Positions 8,262 through 17,642 of a stretch of DNA of 64,000 bases are shown piece after piece. This DNA is from Limisphaera sp. (GTDB taxonomy: Bacteria > Verrucomicrobiota > Verrucomicrobiia > Limisphaerales > Limisphaeraceae). The stretch spans positions 124,001 to 188,000 of the forward strand of contig JANWVC010000025.1 in the NCBI GenBank assembly GCA_025057755.1. The letters run 5' to 3'. A program made the translations under genes and the position numbers. The notes below the pieces were generated by a model. The model saw only the letters and a program-made list of their open reading frames with translations. It ran no database searches and was not told the DNA's origin. Position 1 is the first letter of the stretch. Every line of letters starts with the position of its first letter.

Positions 8262-10919
8262 CTAACTAAGCCGCTTTTCAGGCGGTTGGAAACGTTTGGC
8301 TTTTCGGGTGGCTGTCTCCGGCAAAGCCACTGCCAGTACGTAACGATCGAGGTTCAAGTATTTGGCTGCAACCCGGCGAATGTCTTCCAAGGTGACGGCT
8401 TCGAGTTGAGCGTCTTCAGCGTCGAAGTTGTTGAAACCCAATCCGTAGAGTTCGTCCAGCGCTGCTTGCTGGGCAAGACTCCCGAGTTCCTGGCGAGCAA
8501 TCTTCTTTTGGCCGAGCACCTTGGATTTGGCCCGTTGGAGTTCTTCGACGGTGACCCCGCGGGTTTGTAACAGTCGTGCTTCGGCCAACAATTCACGTTC
8601 CACACGCGCTGTTTTGGTTGGTTCGGTCCCGGCGTAGAAAGCGAAGTAACCCGGGGAAAGTCCCATAAAATTCTGGGCGCCTACATAGTAGGCCAGTCCC
8701 AATTTCTCTCGCACCCGGAGGAAAAGTCGGGACCCCAAATCGCTGCAAAGCTCTTGGATCAGTTCAAGTGCGAAACGATCTGGGCTGTTCAGCGTGACTC
8801 CGGGCCATCCGAGCACGACCACAGCCTGTCGTTTGTCATGAGATTCTACAACTCGCTGTGGCCGCTCTAAGAAGGCCGGTGAATGATTTCGTAGCGAGGG
8901 TAGGGGTTTTCGCGGCTGGCTCCAGCGACCGAGATGCTTTTCGATACACCCAACGGCTCTGTCGGGATGAATAGCCCCGAAGACCGCTAGCACACAATTG
9001 GTTGGAACGACCCATTGAGTATGGAAGGTGCGCACCTGATCGACATCGAGTTGCGGCAGGCTGGTTTCGCTCCCTAATGTGTCCAAACCGTAACCTGCCG
9101 CGCCAAACAAGGTGCGACGCATGGCAAGAAAAGCTCGTGTCAAAAGGTCATCTCTCCGCGCCCGAATCTTGGATAATAAGACATCTCGTTCATGCTGCAA
9201 CGCGGTGACGGGGAAGGCCGGCTGGCAAAGGACCTCCGTAACCAGTTCAACAGCCAGCCCCAGATCCTCCTGAAGCACCTCTGCGCTGAGGCCGAAGCTG
9301 TTATTGCCGCCGTAAGAATCCAGGTAGCCGCCCACCGATTCAATGGTGCGAGCCAGGTCTTCGGCAGACCGACTTTGGGTCCCCTTAAGCAGCAGGCGTG
9401 CAACGAGCGTGGTGAGACCATTTGTTTCGGGCGTTTCCGCCAGCACGCCGCCTTGAAAGACTGCACGCAGCTCCACAAAGGGTAGACGATGATCTTCCTT
9501 GTAAAGTAGACGCAGACCATTGGGTAGCTCCACCTTTTGTACGGGCGCGATCTCTCCGGACGCGGTGCTCCGCGCGGGTTTGGGGAGACGGCCCTTGGGC
9601 CAGAGTCCATACAGTGTTCGGTTTTCGGGTCCGAGGTAAGTTCGGGCTACCCGGCACAAGTCTGCAGGAGTCAGGCGGCGAATTGCTTCCAAGTAGCGTT
9701 GGGAGAAGGCTAGATCATTGGCAACCAGCCACGAGCCGCCCAAGTCAGCAGCCTGACCTGCCATTGTCTTCCGATTGCTGAGGAGCGCTGTCGTGCATTG
9801 TTTGATGGCCTTTTGCAATTCGTCTTCGTGAATGGGGCCGCTCTGAAGCCGGGCGATCTCCTCTAGAAGGACGGCCTTGGCCGAGGAAAGCCGGTCAGGT
9901 TCCATCGTCGCACTGACGCCAAAAAGCCCAGGCTGACTGGAGGTATAGGTCCATGCATCCACATGGGTCACCAGTTGCCGCTTTTCCCGCAGTTCTTGAT
10001 ACAGCCGGGAACTGCGGCCTTGCCCCAAAATCGTAGCGAGGACTTCAAGAGCAGGTAGATCAGGATGCCGAATCTCGGGAATATGCCACGCAAGATGAAG
10101 ATGCCCGAGTTCAATCGGCGCCTCTTCAACCAATTCACGTGGCGCAGTTTGCCGGGGTTCAGCTGGGAGAACTTCCGGGGGCAACGGACGAGAGGGAGTC
10201 TTTTCCCACGCTTTCCGAATTTGCTCAGCTACCTTGGCAGCTGTCACGTCTCCCACCACAATGTAGAAGATGTTGTTTGGTACGTATTTTTCCCGGTAGT
10301 AGGCGATCAGGTCAGCTCTTCGGACGGCGTTGAAGCGATCCGGATACCCGATGATGGCGTAGCGTAAAGGGCTGCGCGTGAAGGCCAGTTCGAACAAACG
10401 CTGGCTAGACCGCCGGTGGGGATCATCCAGGCACATGTCCATTTCGCGCCGGATGACGTCCTGTTCCTTGGCCAGTTCATTTGCCGGCAGTGTAGCATGC
10501 TGCATGATATCGCACAGGATATCCACAGCCACGTGCGTGCCCGTGGCAGGCACATCGATGTAAAACACGGTCCGGTCAAAGGAGGTGTAGGCGTTGATGT
10601 AGCCACCGGCTGCTTGAACTTCTTGGTCGATCCGGGAAGCCGGACGAGTCCGGGTCCCCTTGAAAAGCATGTGCTCCAACAGGTGCGACAAGCCGGCGCC
10701 CAACCACCGGCCCTCATGGATGCTGCCGGACATGCACCATGCCTGGGCGGACACGACCGGTGCGCTGTGATCTTCCCGGATGATGACAGTTAAGCCGTTA
10801 TCCAATTGGATCCAATCGATATCGGGTGGCACGGCCGGAACGTCCCTAATAGAAGCGGCCGGGGAAGATCCGGAACGACCCGTCTTTTTGGGGGAAAAGT
10901 TTTTCAGGTTTTTTTTCAC
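8262..10919 (-). CDS. M16 family (pitrilysin/insulinase-type) zinc metallopeptidase, fused two-lobe form
   Basis: Probable cytoplasmic peptide-degrading metalloprotease. The 885 residues contain two M16 lobes. The N-terminal lobe has the inverted zinc motif HLLEH (H79, E82, H83) and the third ligand E159, exactly 76 residues after H83. The C-terminal lobe (from about residue 455) keeps the fold landmarks but has LVARLLLKGT where the zinc motif would be, so it should be catalytically inert, as is normal for paired lobes. No signal peptide is visible; the N-terminus is Lys-rich. It follows the leuS/Minf_1886 genes on the same strand after a 131-nt gap. Confidence 0.92.
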   Translation of the reverse strand: MKKNLKNFSPKKTGRSGSSPAASIRDVPAVPPDIDWIQLDNGLTVIIREDHSAPVVSAQAWCMSGSIHEGRWLGAGLSHLLEHMLFKGTRTRPASRIDQEVQAAGGYINAYTSFDRTVFYIDVPATGTHVAVDILCDIMQHATLPANELAKEQDVIRREMDMCLDDPHRRSSQRLFELAFTRSPLRYAIIGYPDRFNAVRRADLIAYYREKYVPNNIFYIVVGDVTAAKVAEQIRKAWEKTPSRPLPPEVLPAEPRQTAPRELVEEAPIELGHLHLAWHIPEIRHPDLPALEVLATILGQGRSSRLYQELREKRQLVTHVDAWTYTSSQPGLFGVSATMEPDRLSSAKAVLLEEIARLQSGPIHEDELQKAIKQCTTALLSNRKTMAGQAADLGGSWLVANDLAFSQRYLEAIRRLTPADLCRVARTYLGPENRTLYGLWPKGRLPKPARSTASGEIAPVQKVELPNGLRLLYKEDHRLPFVELRAVFQGGVLAETPETNGLTTLVARLLLKGTQSRSAEDLARTIESVGGYLDSYGGNNSFGLSAEVLQEDLGLAVELVTEVLCQPAFPVTALQHERDVLLSKIRARRDDLLTRAFLAMRRTLFGAAGYGLDTLGSETSLPQLDVDQVRTFHTQWVVPTNCVLAVFGAIHPDRAVGCIEKHLGRWSQPRKPLPSLRNHSPAFLERPQRVVESHDKRQAVVVLGWPGVTLNSPDRFALELIQELCSDLGSRLFLRVREKLGLAYYVGAQNFMGLSPGYFAFYAGTEPTKTARVERELLAEARLLQTRGVTVEELQRAKSKVLGQKKIARQELGSLAQQAALDELYGLGFNNFDAEDAQLEAVTLEDIRRVAAKYLNLDRYVLAVALPETATRKAKRFQPPEKRLS

Positions 10920-11050
10920 AGCTTAGTTCGCAACGTGGTAGCGGCTGGCAATTCGAAGCGCCCCGCGGCGCCACCTTGCAGTCCCGACTCGGAAGCCGTT
11001 AGAGCCGAAGGCCGATTCGCCTCGCACAAGAGCAAATAACGGGGTCTGTT

Positions 11051-11485
11051 TCAATGACCGGCAGAGGCTGGATTCCGACTTTTTTCCCAGGCAGCTTGCT
11101 TGCTAGGCGGTAAGAACGGCTTTCGGAAAGCCTCTTCAAAATCGTACCCGTGCTCAAAATCTGCGCGGCTGTCTTGTTCGGTTTTGGCGAGGATGCCGGC
11201 GTCCACCATGTTAAACACGATTTCACCAAAGTCCCTGCAGGAACGAATGTTCCATTCTTCAAAGAGGGTAAGGGTCATTGGCCCAAACTGTTCAATTGCG
11301 TATGCCCGGATTCCGGCCAAGAGTTCTTGACCCGTTACATGCCGAAGTCGGCCCCGTTGGCCTCGGCTGACCATTCGCTGAGTATATTCAAGTGCCTCAC
11401 GGACAAAATGATATGCGTCCCTTGGATAACGGGGATCCTGTGCCAAGATGCGATCCAAAGCCTGTTCCAAAGCGGCTTCGTGCAT
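11051..11485 (-). CDS. Minf_1886-type conserved protein (planctomycete/verrucomicrobial family)
   Basis: Uncharacterised 144-residue protein. I recognise the family by the pattern DPRYPRDAYHFVREAL, the HVTGQELLxGIRxYA block and the FGEIVFNMVDAGILAKTEQDSRxDF block. It looks entirely soluble and helical, with no membrane segment or catalytic motif I can name. It starts four bases after the stop of a tiny membrane-protein gene and lies downstream of leuS, so the three genes are probably co-transcribed. The family's role is unknown to me; placement behind a tRNA synthetase hints at a housekeeping function. Confidence 0.85.
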   Translation of the reverse strand: MHEAALEQALDRILAQDPRYPRDAYHFVREALEYTQRMVSRGQRGRLRHVTGQELLAGIRAYAIEQFGPMTLTLFEEWNIRSCRDFGEIVFNMVDAGILAKTEQDSRADFEHGYDFEEAFRKPFLPPSKQAAWEKSRNPASAGH

Positions 11486-11489
11486 AACT

Positions 11490-11630
11490 TCACTGCTGCG
11501 ATCTTTGTTGCTCCGCCACGGTGGTGGGCAATGAACGGGTCTCTCGCCACATGCGTACTGTCCAGCCCACCAGCAACAGACCCAAAATCACCAGCAACAC
11601 CTGTTGTTCGCGGCGGGTTAAACGCCACAT
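11490..11630 (-). CDS. Small single-pass membrane protein (46 residues)
   Basis: A short frame between leuS and the Minf_1886 gene. It begins MWRLTRREQQ, followed by a strongly hydrophobic helix (VLLVILGLLLVGWTV, residues 11-25) and then a charged tail. The Arg-rich N-terminus suggests it stays inside (positive-inside rule). It starts 22 nt after the leuS TAA and ends 4 nt before the Minf_1886 ATG, which is what an operon member would look like. No functional family recognised. Spacing, strand and the clean membrane-helix pattern are the support; there is no convincing Shine-Dalgarno sequence. Confidence 0.6.
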   Translation of the reverse strand: MWRLTRREQQVLLVILGLLLVGWTVRMWRETRSLPTTVAEQQRSQQ

Positions 11631-11652
11631 GCTTACAAGGATAGCCTAGGAG

Positions 11653-14439
11653 TTAGCCGACCGCAATGTTCACCACCTTACCCGGGACGACAATCACTTT
11701 GCGGACAGTTTTGCCGGCGAGAAACGGCTGAACCTTTTCGGCCGCAAGGGCAGCCTTTTCCAGGGCCGTTGGATCGGCATCGCGCGGCACACGAATGACA
11801 TCCCGGACCCGTCCATTTACCTGAACGACGATTTCCACGGTGTGTTCCATCAGCAGATTTTCATCCCAATCGGGCCAGGGCTCGTAAGTAAGGCAGGGCA
11901 CGGGCTGGACCTGCGGAGCGAAGCTGCGATACCAGAGGTGCCAAAGTTCTTCCGCCAAATGCGGCGCAAAGGGAGCAAGCAATTGCAGGAAGGTCCGCAA
12001 GGTCTGGGCAGGTCGAATTTCCCAATCCATGGCCTGGTTTACGAAAATCATCATGGCCGAGATCGCCGTGTTGAATCGGAAGCCCTCCAGATCCTCCGTC
12101 ACCTTCTTAATACACGCGTGCAAAGCCTTGTTTTGATTCGGTGCAGGCTGGACGTCACGAATGGTCGGGTGGATTCGGATCTGTTCCAACATGGATTCTT
12201 GCTGCACGGTCGGGGTTAAAGCCAGTGATTGTTCCCATTCGACCTCTGCAGCCTCGTCGACAAACAATCGCCAGACACGTCCTAGGAACCGATAGACGCC
12301 CTCGACTCCTTTGGTGCTCCAAGGCTTGGTGTCCTGGAGCGGTCCCATAAACATCTCGTATAAACGGAAAGCATCGGCGCCGTATTGAGCGAGAATCTCG
12401 TCTGGGTTGACCACGTTGCCACGGGACTTGGACATTTTCTGTCCATCTTCACCCAGAATGAGCCCCTGATTAACCAGTTTGTGAAATGGTTCAGGTGTAG
12501 AGACATGTCCGAGATCATAGAGTACCTTATGCCAAAAGCGTGCATACAGCAGGTGGAGAACGGCGTGTTCAGCCCCCCCGACATACAAATCCACGCCAGC
12601 GGTACGACCTTCCGCAGGATCGGTTCCCATCCAATAGCGTTCGGCCACAGGATCCACAAATCGCTGCGCGTTGTTCGGATCGAGGTATCGGAGGTAATAC
12701 CAGCAACTGCCGGCCCATTGAGGCATCGTGTTGGTCTCGCGGCGGCTGCCATCGGGCAATTCCACCCAATGCGTGGCCCTGGCTAATGGAGGTTGGCCGT
12801 CTGGAGTGGGCTTGTAGTCATCCAAATCCGGCGGCAAAATAGGTAGATCGGATTCCGGAACAGCCTCGTGGTACCACTCTCCCCGGGCGTCCTGGCGCCA
12901 AATGATAGGGAACGGCTCGCCCCAATAGCGCTGCCGGCTAAACAGCCAGTCGCGCAATTTGTATTGCACGGTCCGGCGGCCGTGGCCGGTGGCTTCCAGC
13001 CATTCGATCACTCGTTGCTTGGCCATCGGGGTGGACAAGCCATCCAGACACAGGTCGTCGTTCCTTGAATTGACTGCAATCCCGTCGCCTACGAAGCCCC
13101 GCCACGGCACCGAACCATCTGGCGGCTGCACCACCTGAACAATGGGTAAGCCGAATCTTTCGGCAAAGTCTAGGTCGCGCGTGTCGTGAGCCGGCACGGC
13201 CATGATGGCACCGGTGCCATAGCTCATGAGGACATAGTCGGCTGTCCAGATTGGGATCCGGCGGCCATTGGCGGGATTGATTGCATAAGCTCCGGTAAAA
13301 ACGCCGGTCTTTTCGCGAGCCAACTCGGTGCGTTCCAGATCCGACTTACGTTGAACCTCGGCTTGATACGCCTCCACGCGTGCCCTGTACTCGGGTCGGG
13401 TGATGCGAGGTAGCAAAGGATGCTCGGGAGCCAAAACCATGTAAGTTGCGCCAAACAGGGTGTCGGGCCGTGTGGTGAAAATCCGTAACCGACGTTCTTC
13501 GGGACCGAGCGATGGGTCGTCCACGGGAAAGATCACTTCGGCTCCCTCGCTGCGGCCGATCCAATTGCGTTGCATTTCCTTCAGCGAGGGGCTCCAATCG
13601 ATCAAGTCGAGGTCTTTCAAGAGGCGTTCGGCATAGGCCGTGATTCGAAGCATCCATTGACGCATCGGACGCCGCACGACTGGATGACCGCCAATTTCGC
13701 TGCGCCCATTGACAACCTCTTCGTTGGCCAACACAGTTCCCAAGGCTGGACACCACCACACGGGCGCTTCTGCCACGTACGCCAATCGATGGGCGTCTCG
13801 CCATGCCCGGCGGCGCGCTTCTAATTCGGGATCGAAGTTCGCATCTGCGGAGGGTCGGAGGTCAGGCGGATACGGCAATGTTTCGATCGGCTCGGCCTTG
13901 CCTGTTTGAGGGTTGAACCAGGCGTTGTAGATTTGGAGGAAGATCCACTGCGTCCACCGGAAGTAACCGGGATCTGTAGTATCCACCTCACGTGTCCAGT
14001 CGTAGCTGAACCCGAGGCTCTTAATCTGCCTGCGAAACGTGGCAATGTTACGCTCGGTCGTGATACGCGGGTGTTGACGGGTTTTGAGTGCATATTGTTC
14101 TGCGGGTAGGCCAAAGGCGTCCCATCCCATAGGATGCAAAACGTGGAATCCCCGGGCTCGCCGGTAACGGGCCAAAATATCTGTCGCAGTGTAGCCCTCA
14201 GGATGGCCTACATGTAAACCCGCTCCTGAGGGATAGGGAAACATGTCCAAGATGTAGTATTTGCGGGGTAACCGGGCGGCTTCAACGCGGCCGCTCAAGC
14301 CATGACGGCGAGCGAAAGGATGGTCTGGCGGGATCTCCTGGCCTGGATTGAACGCTCGGAATAGACCCGTTTTCTCCCAGATCCGTTGCCATTTGGGTTC
14401 AATCAAATGGAACGGATACAACTTACGAATGTTTCCCAT
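11653..14439 (-). CDS. leuS: Leucyl-tRNA synthetase
   Basis: Charges tRNA-Leu and edits mischarged tRNA. From the ATG at 14439 ([18 protein letters not shown]) it has 928 residues. HVGH at 76-79 is the HIGH motif, the CP1 editing domain follows ([12 protein letters not shown] and the [12 protein letters not shown] editing loop), and [11 protein letters not shown] lies near residue 667. The C-terminal anticodon-binding and VNGRVRD domain is complete. The frame is open 34 codons upstream but that sequence is not conserved. It heads a probable operon with the small membrane protein and the Minf_1886 gene. Confidence 0.97.
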   Translation of the reverse strand: MGNIRKLYPFHLIEPKWQRIWEKTGLFRAFNPGQEIPPDHPFARRHGLSGRVEAARLPRKYYILDMFPYPSGAGLHVGHPEGYTATDILARYRRARGFHVLHPMGWDAFGLPAEQYALKTRQHPRITTERNIATFRRQIKSLGFSYDWTREVDTTDPGYFRWTQWIFLQIYNAWFNPQTGKAEPIETLPYPPDLRPSADANFDPELEARRRAWRDAHRLAYVAEAPVWWCPALGTVLANEEVVNGRSEIGGHPVVRRPMRQWMLRITAYAERLLKDLDLIDWSPSLKEMQRNWIGRSEGAEVIFPVDDPSLGPEERRLRIFTTRPDTLFGATYMVLAPEHPLLPRITRPEYRARVEAYQAEVQRKSDLERTELAREKTGVFTGAYAINPANGRRIPIWTADYVLMSYGTGAIMAVPAHDTRDLDFAERFGLPIVQVVQPPDGSVPWRGFVGDGIAVNSRNDDLCLDGLSTPMAKQRVIEWLEATGHGRRTVQYKLRDWLFSRQRYWGEPFPIIWRQDARGEWYHEAVPESDLPILPPDLDDYKPTPDGQPPLARATHWVELPDGSRRETNTMPQWAGSCWYYLRYLDPNNAQRFVDPVAERYWMGTDPAEGRTAGVDLYVGGAEHAVLHLLYARFWHKVLYDLGHVSTPEPFHKLVNQGLILGEDGQKMSKSRGNVVNPDEILAQYGADAFRLYEMFMGPLQDTKPWSTKGVEGVYRFLGRVWRLFVDEAAEVEWEQSLALTPTVQQESMLEQIRIHPTIRDVQPAPNQNKALHACIKKVTEDLEGFRFNTAISAMMIFVNQAMDWEIRPAQTLRTFLQLLAPFAPHLAEELWHLWYRSFAPQVQPVPCLTYEPWPDWDENLLMEHTVEIVVQVNGRVRDVIRVPRDADPTALEKAALAAEKVQPFLAGKTVRKVIVVPGKVVNIAVG

Positions 14440-15012
14440 AGCGGTTGCGCAGTTTGGTAAAGGGGCGATCCTTCGGCAACGGTGGAATTGGATATTGGCG
14501 CAAGGAACCCGCCCTTGACCAACCCGCGCGACCCGAGGCACCTATCATAAATAAAGACAATGAATTCTGGCCAGATCGAGCCAGCTCGGCCCGGGTGCGC
14601 GTCACCATTTTATGCCACATGACAAACCTCGGGACAGTGGTTCAATAAAAAGCACATGAAGCAAGGGTTGTACGCAACTGGAGCGTGCGGCAGTACCCAA
14701 GTTCACCTTGAAAAATGCGGGGCATGATCAGGGCCAGACGACAGCAGGAATTCCTTAGATCGTTCTTCACGATACGGCCCTCAAGCCTTGCACAAGGCAT
14801 TCCGGGTGTGGACGCCGTGCGCGGGAACGCATCCCACGGCCATTCATCTGGGTTCGTCCGTTCCGATTTGTCCTCAACCAACTGCGTCGGTCGCGGTTCA
14901 CGATATCCTAGAAGGGCTTCCAGCCTTGCCCCTTGGGATGGTACGGCCGCAAGCGTCAGAATCGGCAAGCTGGATGAGGAAGCGTGAAGCGCGTCCGGCG
15001 TCTATAAGGGAC
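14440..15012. other. Intergenic region between leuS and the apbE leader
   Basis: About 570 bases between the divergent leuS and apbE genes. Only short overlapping frames on both strands; none has a recognisable motif or a good ribosome binding site. It should hold the leuS promoter on the minus strand, but I could not identify convincing -35/-10 hexamers. Confidence 0.5.
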
Positions 15013-15110
15013 GGGCGGCGGGTCTGAAGCCCCATCGGATCTGCCGCCCCAGATTACGGGTGCCTGGCAGACGAGGGCCTGGTAGTTTGCTTGGCACCTC
15101 GTGGTTTTTT
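15013..15110 (+). promoter_or_regulatory. Candidate structured leader/attenuator RNA upstream of apbE
   Basis: Two structures can be drawn directly. Hairpin 1 pairs 15013-15025 with 15037-15049 (13 pairs, three of them G-U, so it is stable only as plus-strand RNA). Next come two mutually exclusive hairpins. One pairs GGTGCC (15059-15064) with GGCACC (15093-15098), plus GCAGAC/GTTTGC inside. The other pairs ACGAGGGCC (15071-15079) with GGC-a-CCTCGT (15093-15102) and is followed two bases later by six Ts. A TATAAG at 15003-15008 could be a -10 box placing the transcript start near hairpin 1; no good -35 was found. It may be a terminator/antiterminator leader for apbE or a stand-alone ~95-nt small RNA. 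It does not match the FMN, TPP or SAM riboswitch cores I know. Confidence 0.4.
15071..15110 (+). terminator. Candidate intrinsic terminator in the apbE leader
   Basis: Nine base pairs with one bulged A (15071-15079 with 15093-15102), a 13-base loop, two Gs, then TTTTTT at 15105-15110. It lies about 105 bases before the apbE start, so forming it would stop transcription before the gene. Confidence 0.45.
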
Positions 15111-15214
15111 GCATCGTCAATTCCTCAGCATCACGAAAGTGGCTCGCCGTGGAGCTACCGCTGGCAGGTTCAGATTGCGTTCGGCCTGGTTTTGCCAGAG
15201 AGTCTGCGTACAAG

Positions 15215-16324
15215 ATGGACATGGGGCAAAGCGCTCGGAGGATCACCCGCAAGAGGTGCAGGTGGCTTGCAGGGTTGGGAATTGGGGCAGGGATTTTGAT
15301 CTGGGTGGGGTGCACCACGTCTCCGCGAGCGACCGGTCTGACGCGGTTTGAATTCTGCCGGCCGGCCATGGGCATGGAATTTCGCATGGTTTTGTACGCA
15401 ACCGGGGCAGACTGGGCTCGGACCGCGGCGGAGGCGGCATTCACACGAGTAGAGCAACTGAACTTGCGGTTGAGCGACTATGAAGAGGAGAGCGAACTGA
15501 ATCGTTTGAACCGAATGGCCGGCAGTGGCCACTGGGTTCCTGTCAGTATCGATTTGTGGCGTGTGATGACCGCAGCGCAGGAGATGGCCATACGAACGGG
15601 TGGAGCCTTTGATGTCACGGTGGGACCGGTGGTGCAACTGTGGCGACGAGCTCGGCGCCAGCGCGAATTGCCACCTTTGGAACGGCTCACGCAGGCAAGC
15701 CGGGCGGTGGGTTATACAGCCGTCGAACTAGATGCGAATCGCCGGGCGATCCGGTTGCAGCGACCCGGCATGAGATTGGACTTGGGGGGCATTGCCAAAG
15801 GGTACATCTTGGATGAGGTCCGAGCGGTTTTGCGGCGGGAAGGCGTGTCCCGCGCCTTGTTGCAGGCTGGGGGCGATTTAGCGGTGGGAGAGGCTCCGCC
15901 TCATCGGCCGTGGTGGCGGATCGAACTGGCCCAAATGGTTACGACCCACACAAATGCGGAGGAATCAGTGAAGCTTCGTCATGCAGCCCTGGCGACATCA
16001 GGGGACCTTTTTCAGTATCTTGAGATTGAGGGGATTCGATATTCCCATATTGTGGACCCGCGATCGGGTCAGGCCTTGACCAATCACGGCTTGGTGTTTG
16101 TGATTGCTCCCAGAGCCATGACAGCGGATGCGTGGTCCACCGCGCTGAGCGTGCTCGGTCCCAAGGAGGGGATGCCGTTGTTGGAGCGGTCAGCCCAGAA
16201 GGTGGCTGCGCGAATTTTCTCCTTGGGCAGGGAAGGCTTGGAAGTTTGGGAGAGCCGTAAATGGCGGGGGTACGTGCTGGGTACTGGTCGAGGGCCGGGG
16301 TTCCCATCCAAACCACGGACCTAG
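15215..16324 (+). CDS. apbE: ApbE-family FMN transferase, probable lipoprotein
   Basis: ApbE proteins attach FMN covalently to a Thr in partner proteins (for example Nqr/Rnf subunits) on the outer face of the membrane. The 369-residue product starts with a basic region and a hydrophobic stretch (LGIGAGILIWVGC). C33 would be the lipidated cysteine, though W at -3 is unusual for a lipobox. Family motifs visible are the GMEFRMVL start, the LSDYEEESELNRLN segment, GGAFDVTVGPVVQLWR, DLGGIAKGYILDEV, LLQAGGDL and HIVDPRSGQ. Start chosen at 15215 (MDMGQ); the upstream open frame runs through the structured leader. No Nqr/Rnf genes are in the window, so the target is unknown. Confidence 0.93.
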   Translation: MDMGQSARRITRKRCRWLAGLGIGAGILIWVGCTTSPRATGLTRFEFCRPAMGMEFRMVLYATGADWARTAAEAAFTRVEQLNLRLSDYEEESELNRLNRMAGSGHWVPVSIDLWRVMTAAQEMAIRTGGAFDVTVGPVVQLWRRARRQRELPPLERLTQASRAVGYTAVELDANRRAIRLQRPGMRLDLGGIAKGYILDEVRAVLRREGVSRALLQAGGDLAVGEAPPHRPWWRIELAQMVTTHTNAEESVKLRHAALATSGDLFQYLEIEGIRYSHIVDPRSGQALTNHGLVFVIAPRAMTADAWSTALSVLGPKEGMPLLERSAQKVAARIFSLGREGLEVWESRKWRGYVLGTGRGPGFPSKPRT

Positions 16325-16350
16325 CACGGCACGAGGCAGGCTTACAGTTG

Positions 16351-16379
16351 CCGGAGGCGTCGTGTCCGGGTTAGTTTTT
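16351..16379 (+). terminator. Possible apbE terminator
   Basis: CCGGA (16351-16355) pairs with TCCGG (16365-16369) around a 9-base loop, followed by GTTAGTTTTT. It sits 26 bases after the apbE stop. The stem is only five pairs, hence low confidence. Confidence 0.35.
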
Positions 16380-16501
16380 AAGGCGATGAAGAGGTGTCTG
16401 GAATGGGGATGCGGCGTACCTGTGCCTCGTGGTTCGGGCAAAGCGGCAACAGTAGGCTGCATTGCTTGGAATAACGACCGGGCTGCTACGATCGAAGGAG
16501 G

Positions 16502-17599
16502 ATGAAGAAGATTTTGGTTATTGACGACGAGCCCGGTCTGCGGGAGATGGTTCATGCCGTCCTGACACGCCGGGGCTTCGCCGTGATTGAGGCCCAAGAT
16601 GGCCGTGAAGGAGTGGAGCTGGCTCGTCAGCAGCATCCGGACCTGATTCTGTGCGACATCAATATGCAGCACATGAACGGGTACCTGACGCTGGCCGCGC
16701 TCCGAGAGGATCCAGTCACGGCAACCATTCCGTTCATTTTGATGACCGGCTATGCCGACCCGGCCGGCATGCGCTACGGCATGGAACTTGGTGCGGACGA
16801 TTATCTGCCCAAGCCTTTCACGCCGGAGCAGTTGCATGCGGCGGTGGAAGCTCGGTTGCGGAAAGCCCAACAAATCCGCGAGGCAGCAGAGCGCAAGCTG
16901 GCTGACCTGCGCGATAGCATTAGTTTGGCCCTGCCGCATGAGCTGCGCACTCCTTTGAACGGCATTTTGGCTTACGCCGAATTGCTCGCGACGGATGCTG
17001 CCTCGTTGCAGCCGGAGGAGATAGCCGAGATGGGGCAGGTGATCGCAGAGTCGGGCCGTCGGTTGGTTCGGTTGGTTGAGAACTTCCTGATCTACGCACA
17101 ACTTGAGCTGTTGGAGACCGAGTCAGAACGAGTGCATGCCCTGCGGCAAAAGCAGACGCCCCAAGCGCATGTGGTGGTCGAATCGCGTGCCCGTGAAGTT
17201 GCTCAGCAGTACCGGCGCGTCGCCGATTTAAACCTCACCGTTTGGCCCGTGGCGCTGCCAATGGCGGAGGAATACCTGGCGCGCCTCACCGAGGAGCTGG
17301 TGGCCAACGCGTTCAAGTTTTCGAAGACTGGTTCTCCGGTGGAGGTGAGCTTGGTTGCAGATGGACAGGGCGCGTGCTTGCAGGTGCGGGATCACGGCTG
17401 TGGCATGACCGCCGAGCAAGTTTCCCGCATTGGCGCCTATGTCCAGTTCAATCGAAAGGTGCGAGAACAACAAGGGCTGGGCCTCGGGTTAGCGATTTGT
17501 CGCCGCCTAACCGAAGTCCACGGAGGGGTTTTTCAGTTGGAAAGTCGTCCCGGACAGGGCACCACGGTGACGGTCCGTTGGGGGAACCCCAACACGTAG
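16502..17599 (+). CDS. Hybrid response regulator-histidine kinase (receiver first)
   Basis: Two-component signalling protein of 365 residues, cytoplasmic. Residues 1-120 are a complete receiver: acidic pair in VIDDEPG, phospho-acceptor D52, K104 in YLPKPF. The kinase core follows: HisKA with H146 in LPHELRTPLNGI, then an HATPase_c domain with the EELVANAFKFS N-box, RDHGCGM and QGLGLGLAICRRL. There are no membrane segments, PAS or other sensor domains, so it is probably regulated through the receiver by a partner kinase. The Shine-Dalgarno AAGGAGG (16495-16501) touches the ATG with no spacer, which is odd; no internal start preserves the receiver. Confidence 0.93.
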   Translation: MKKILVIDDEPGLREMVHAVLTRRGFAVIEAQDGREGVELARQQHPDLILCDINMQHMNGYLTLAALREDPVTATIPFILMTGYADPAGMRYGMELGADDYLPKPFTPEQLHAAVEARLRKAQQIREAAERKLADLRDSISLALPHELRTPLNGILAYAELLATDAASLQPEEIAEMGQVIAESGRRLVRLVENFLIYAQLELLETESERVHALRQKQTPQAHVVVESRAREVAQQYRRVADLNLTVWPVALPMAEEYLARLTEELVANAFKFSKTGSPVEVSLVADGQGACLQVRDHGCGMTAEQVSRIGAYVQFNRKVREQQGLGLGLAICRRLTEVHGGVFQLESRPGQGTTVTVRWGNPNT

Positions 17600-17642
17600 C
17601 GGCGTTGCGGGTCTGCGGATCGCTTCGGCTGCAGACGGGCTT

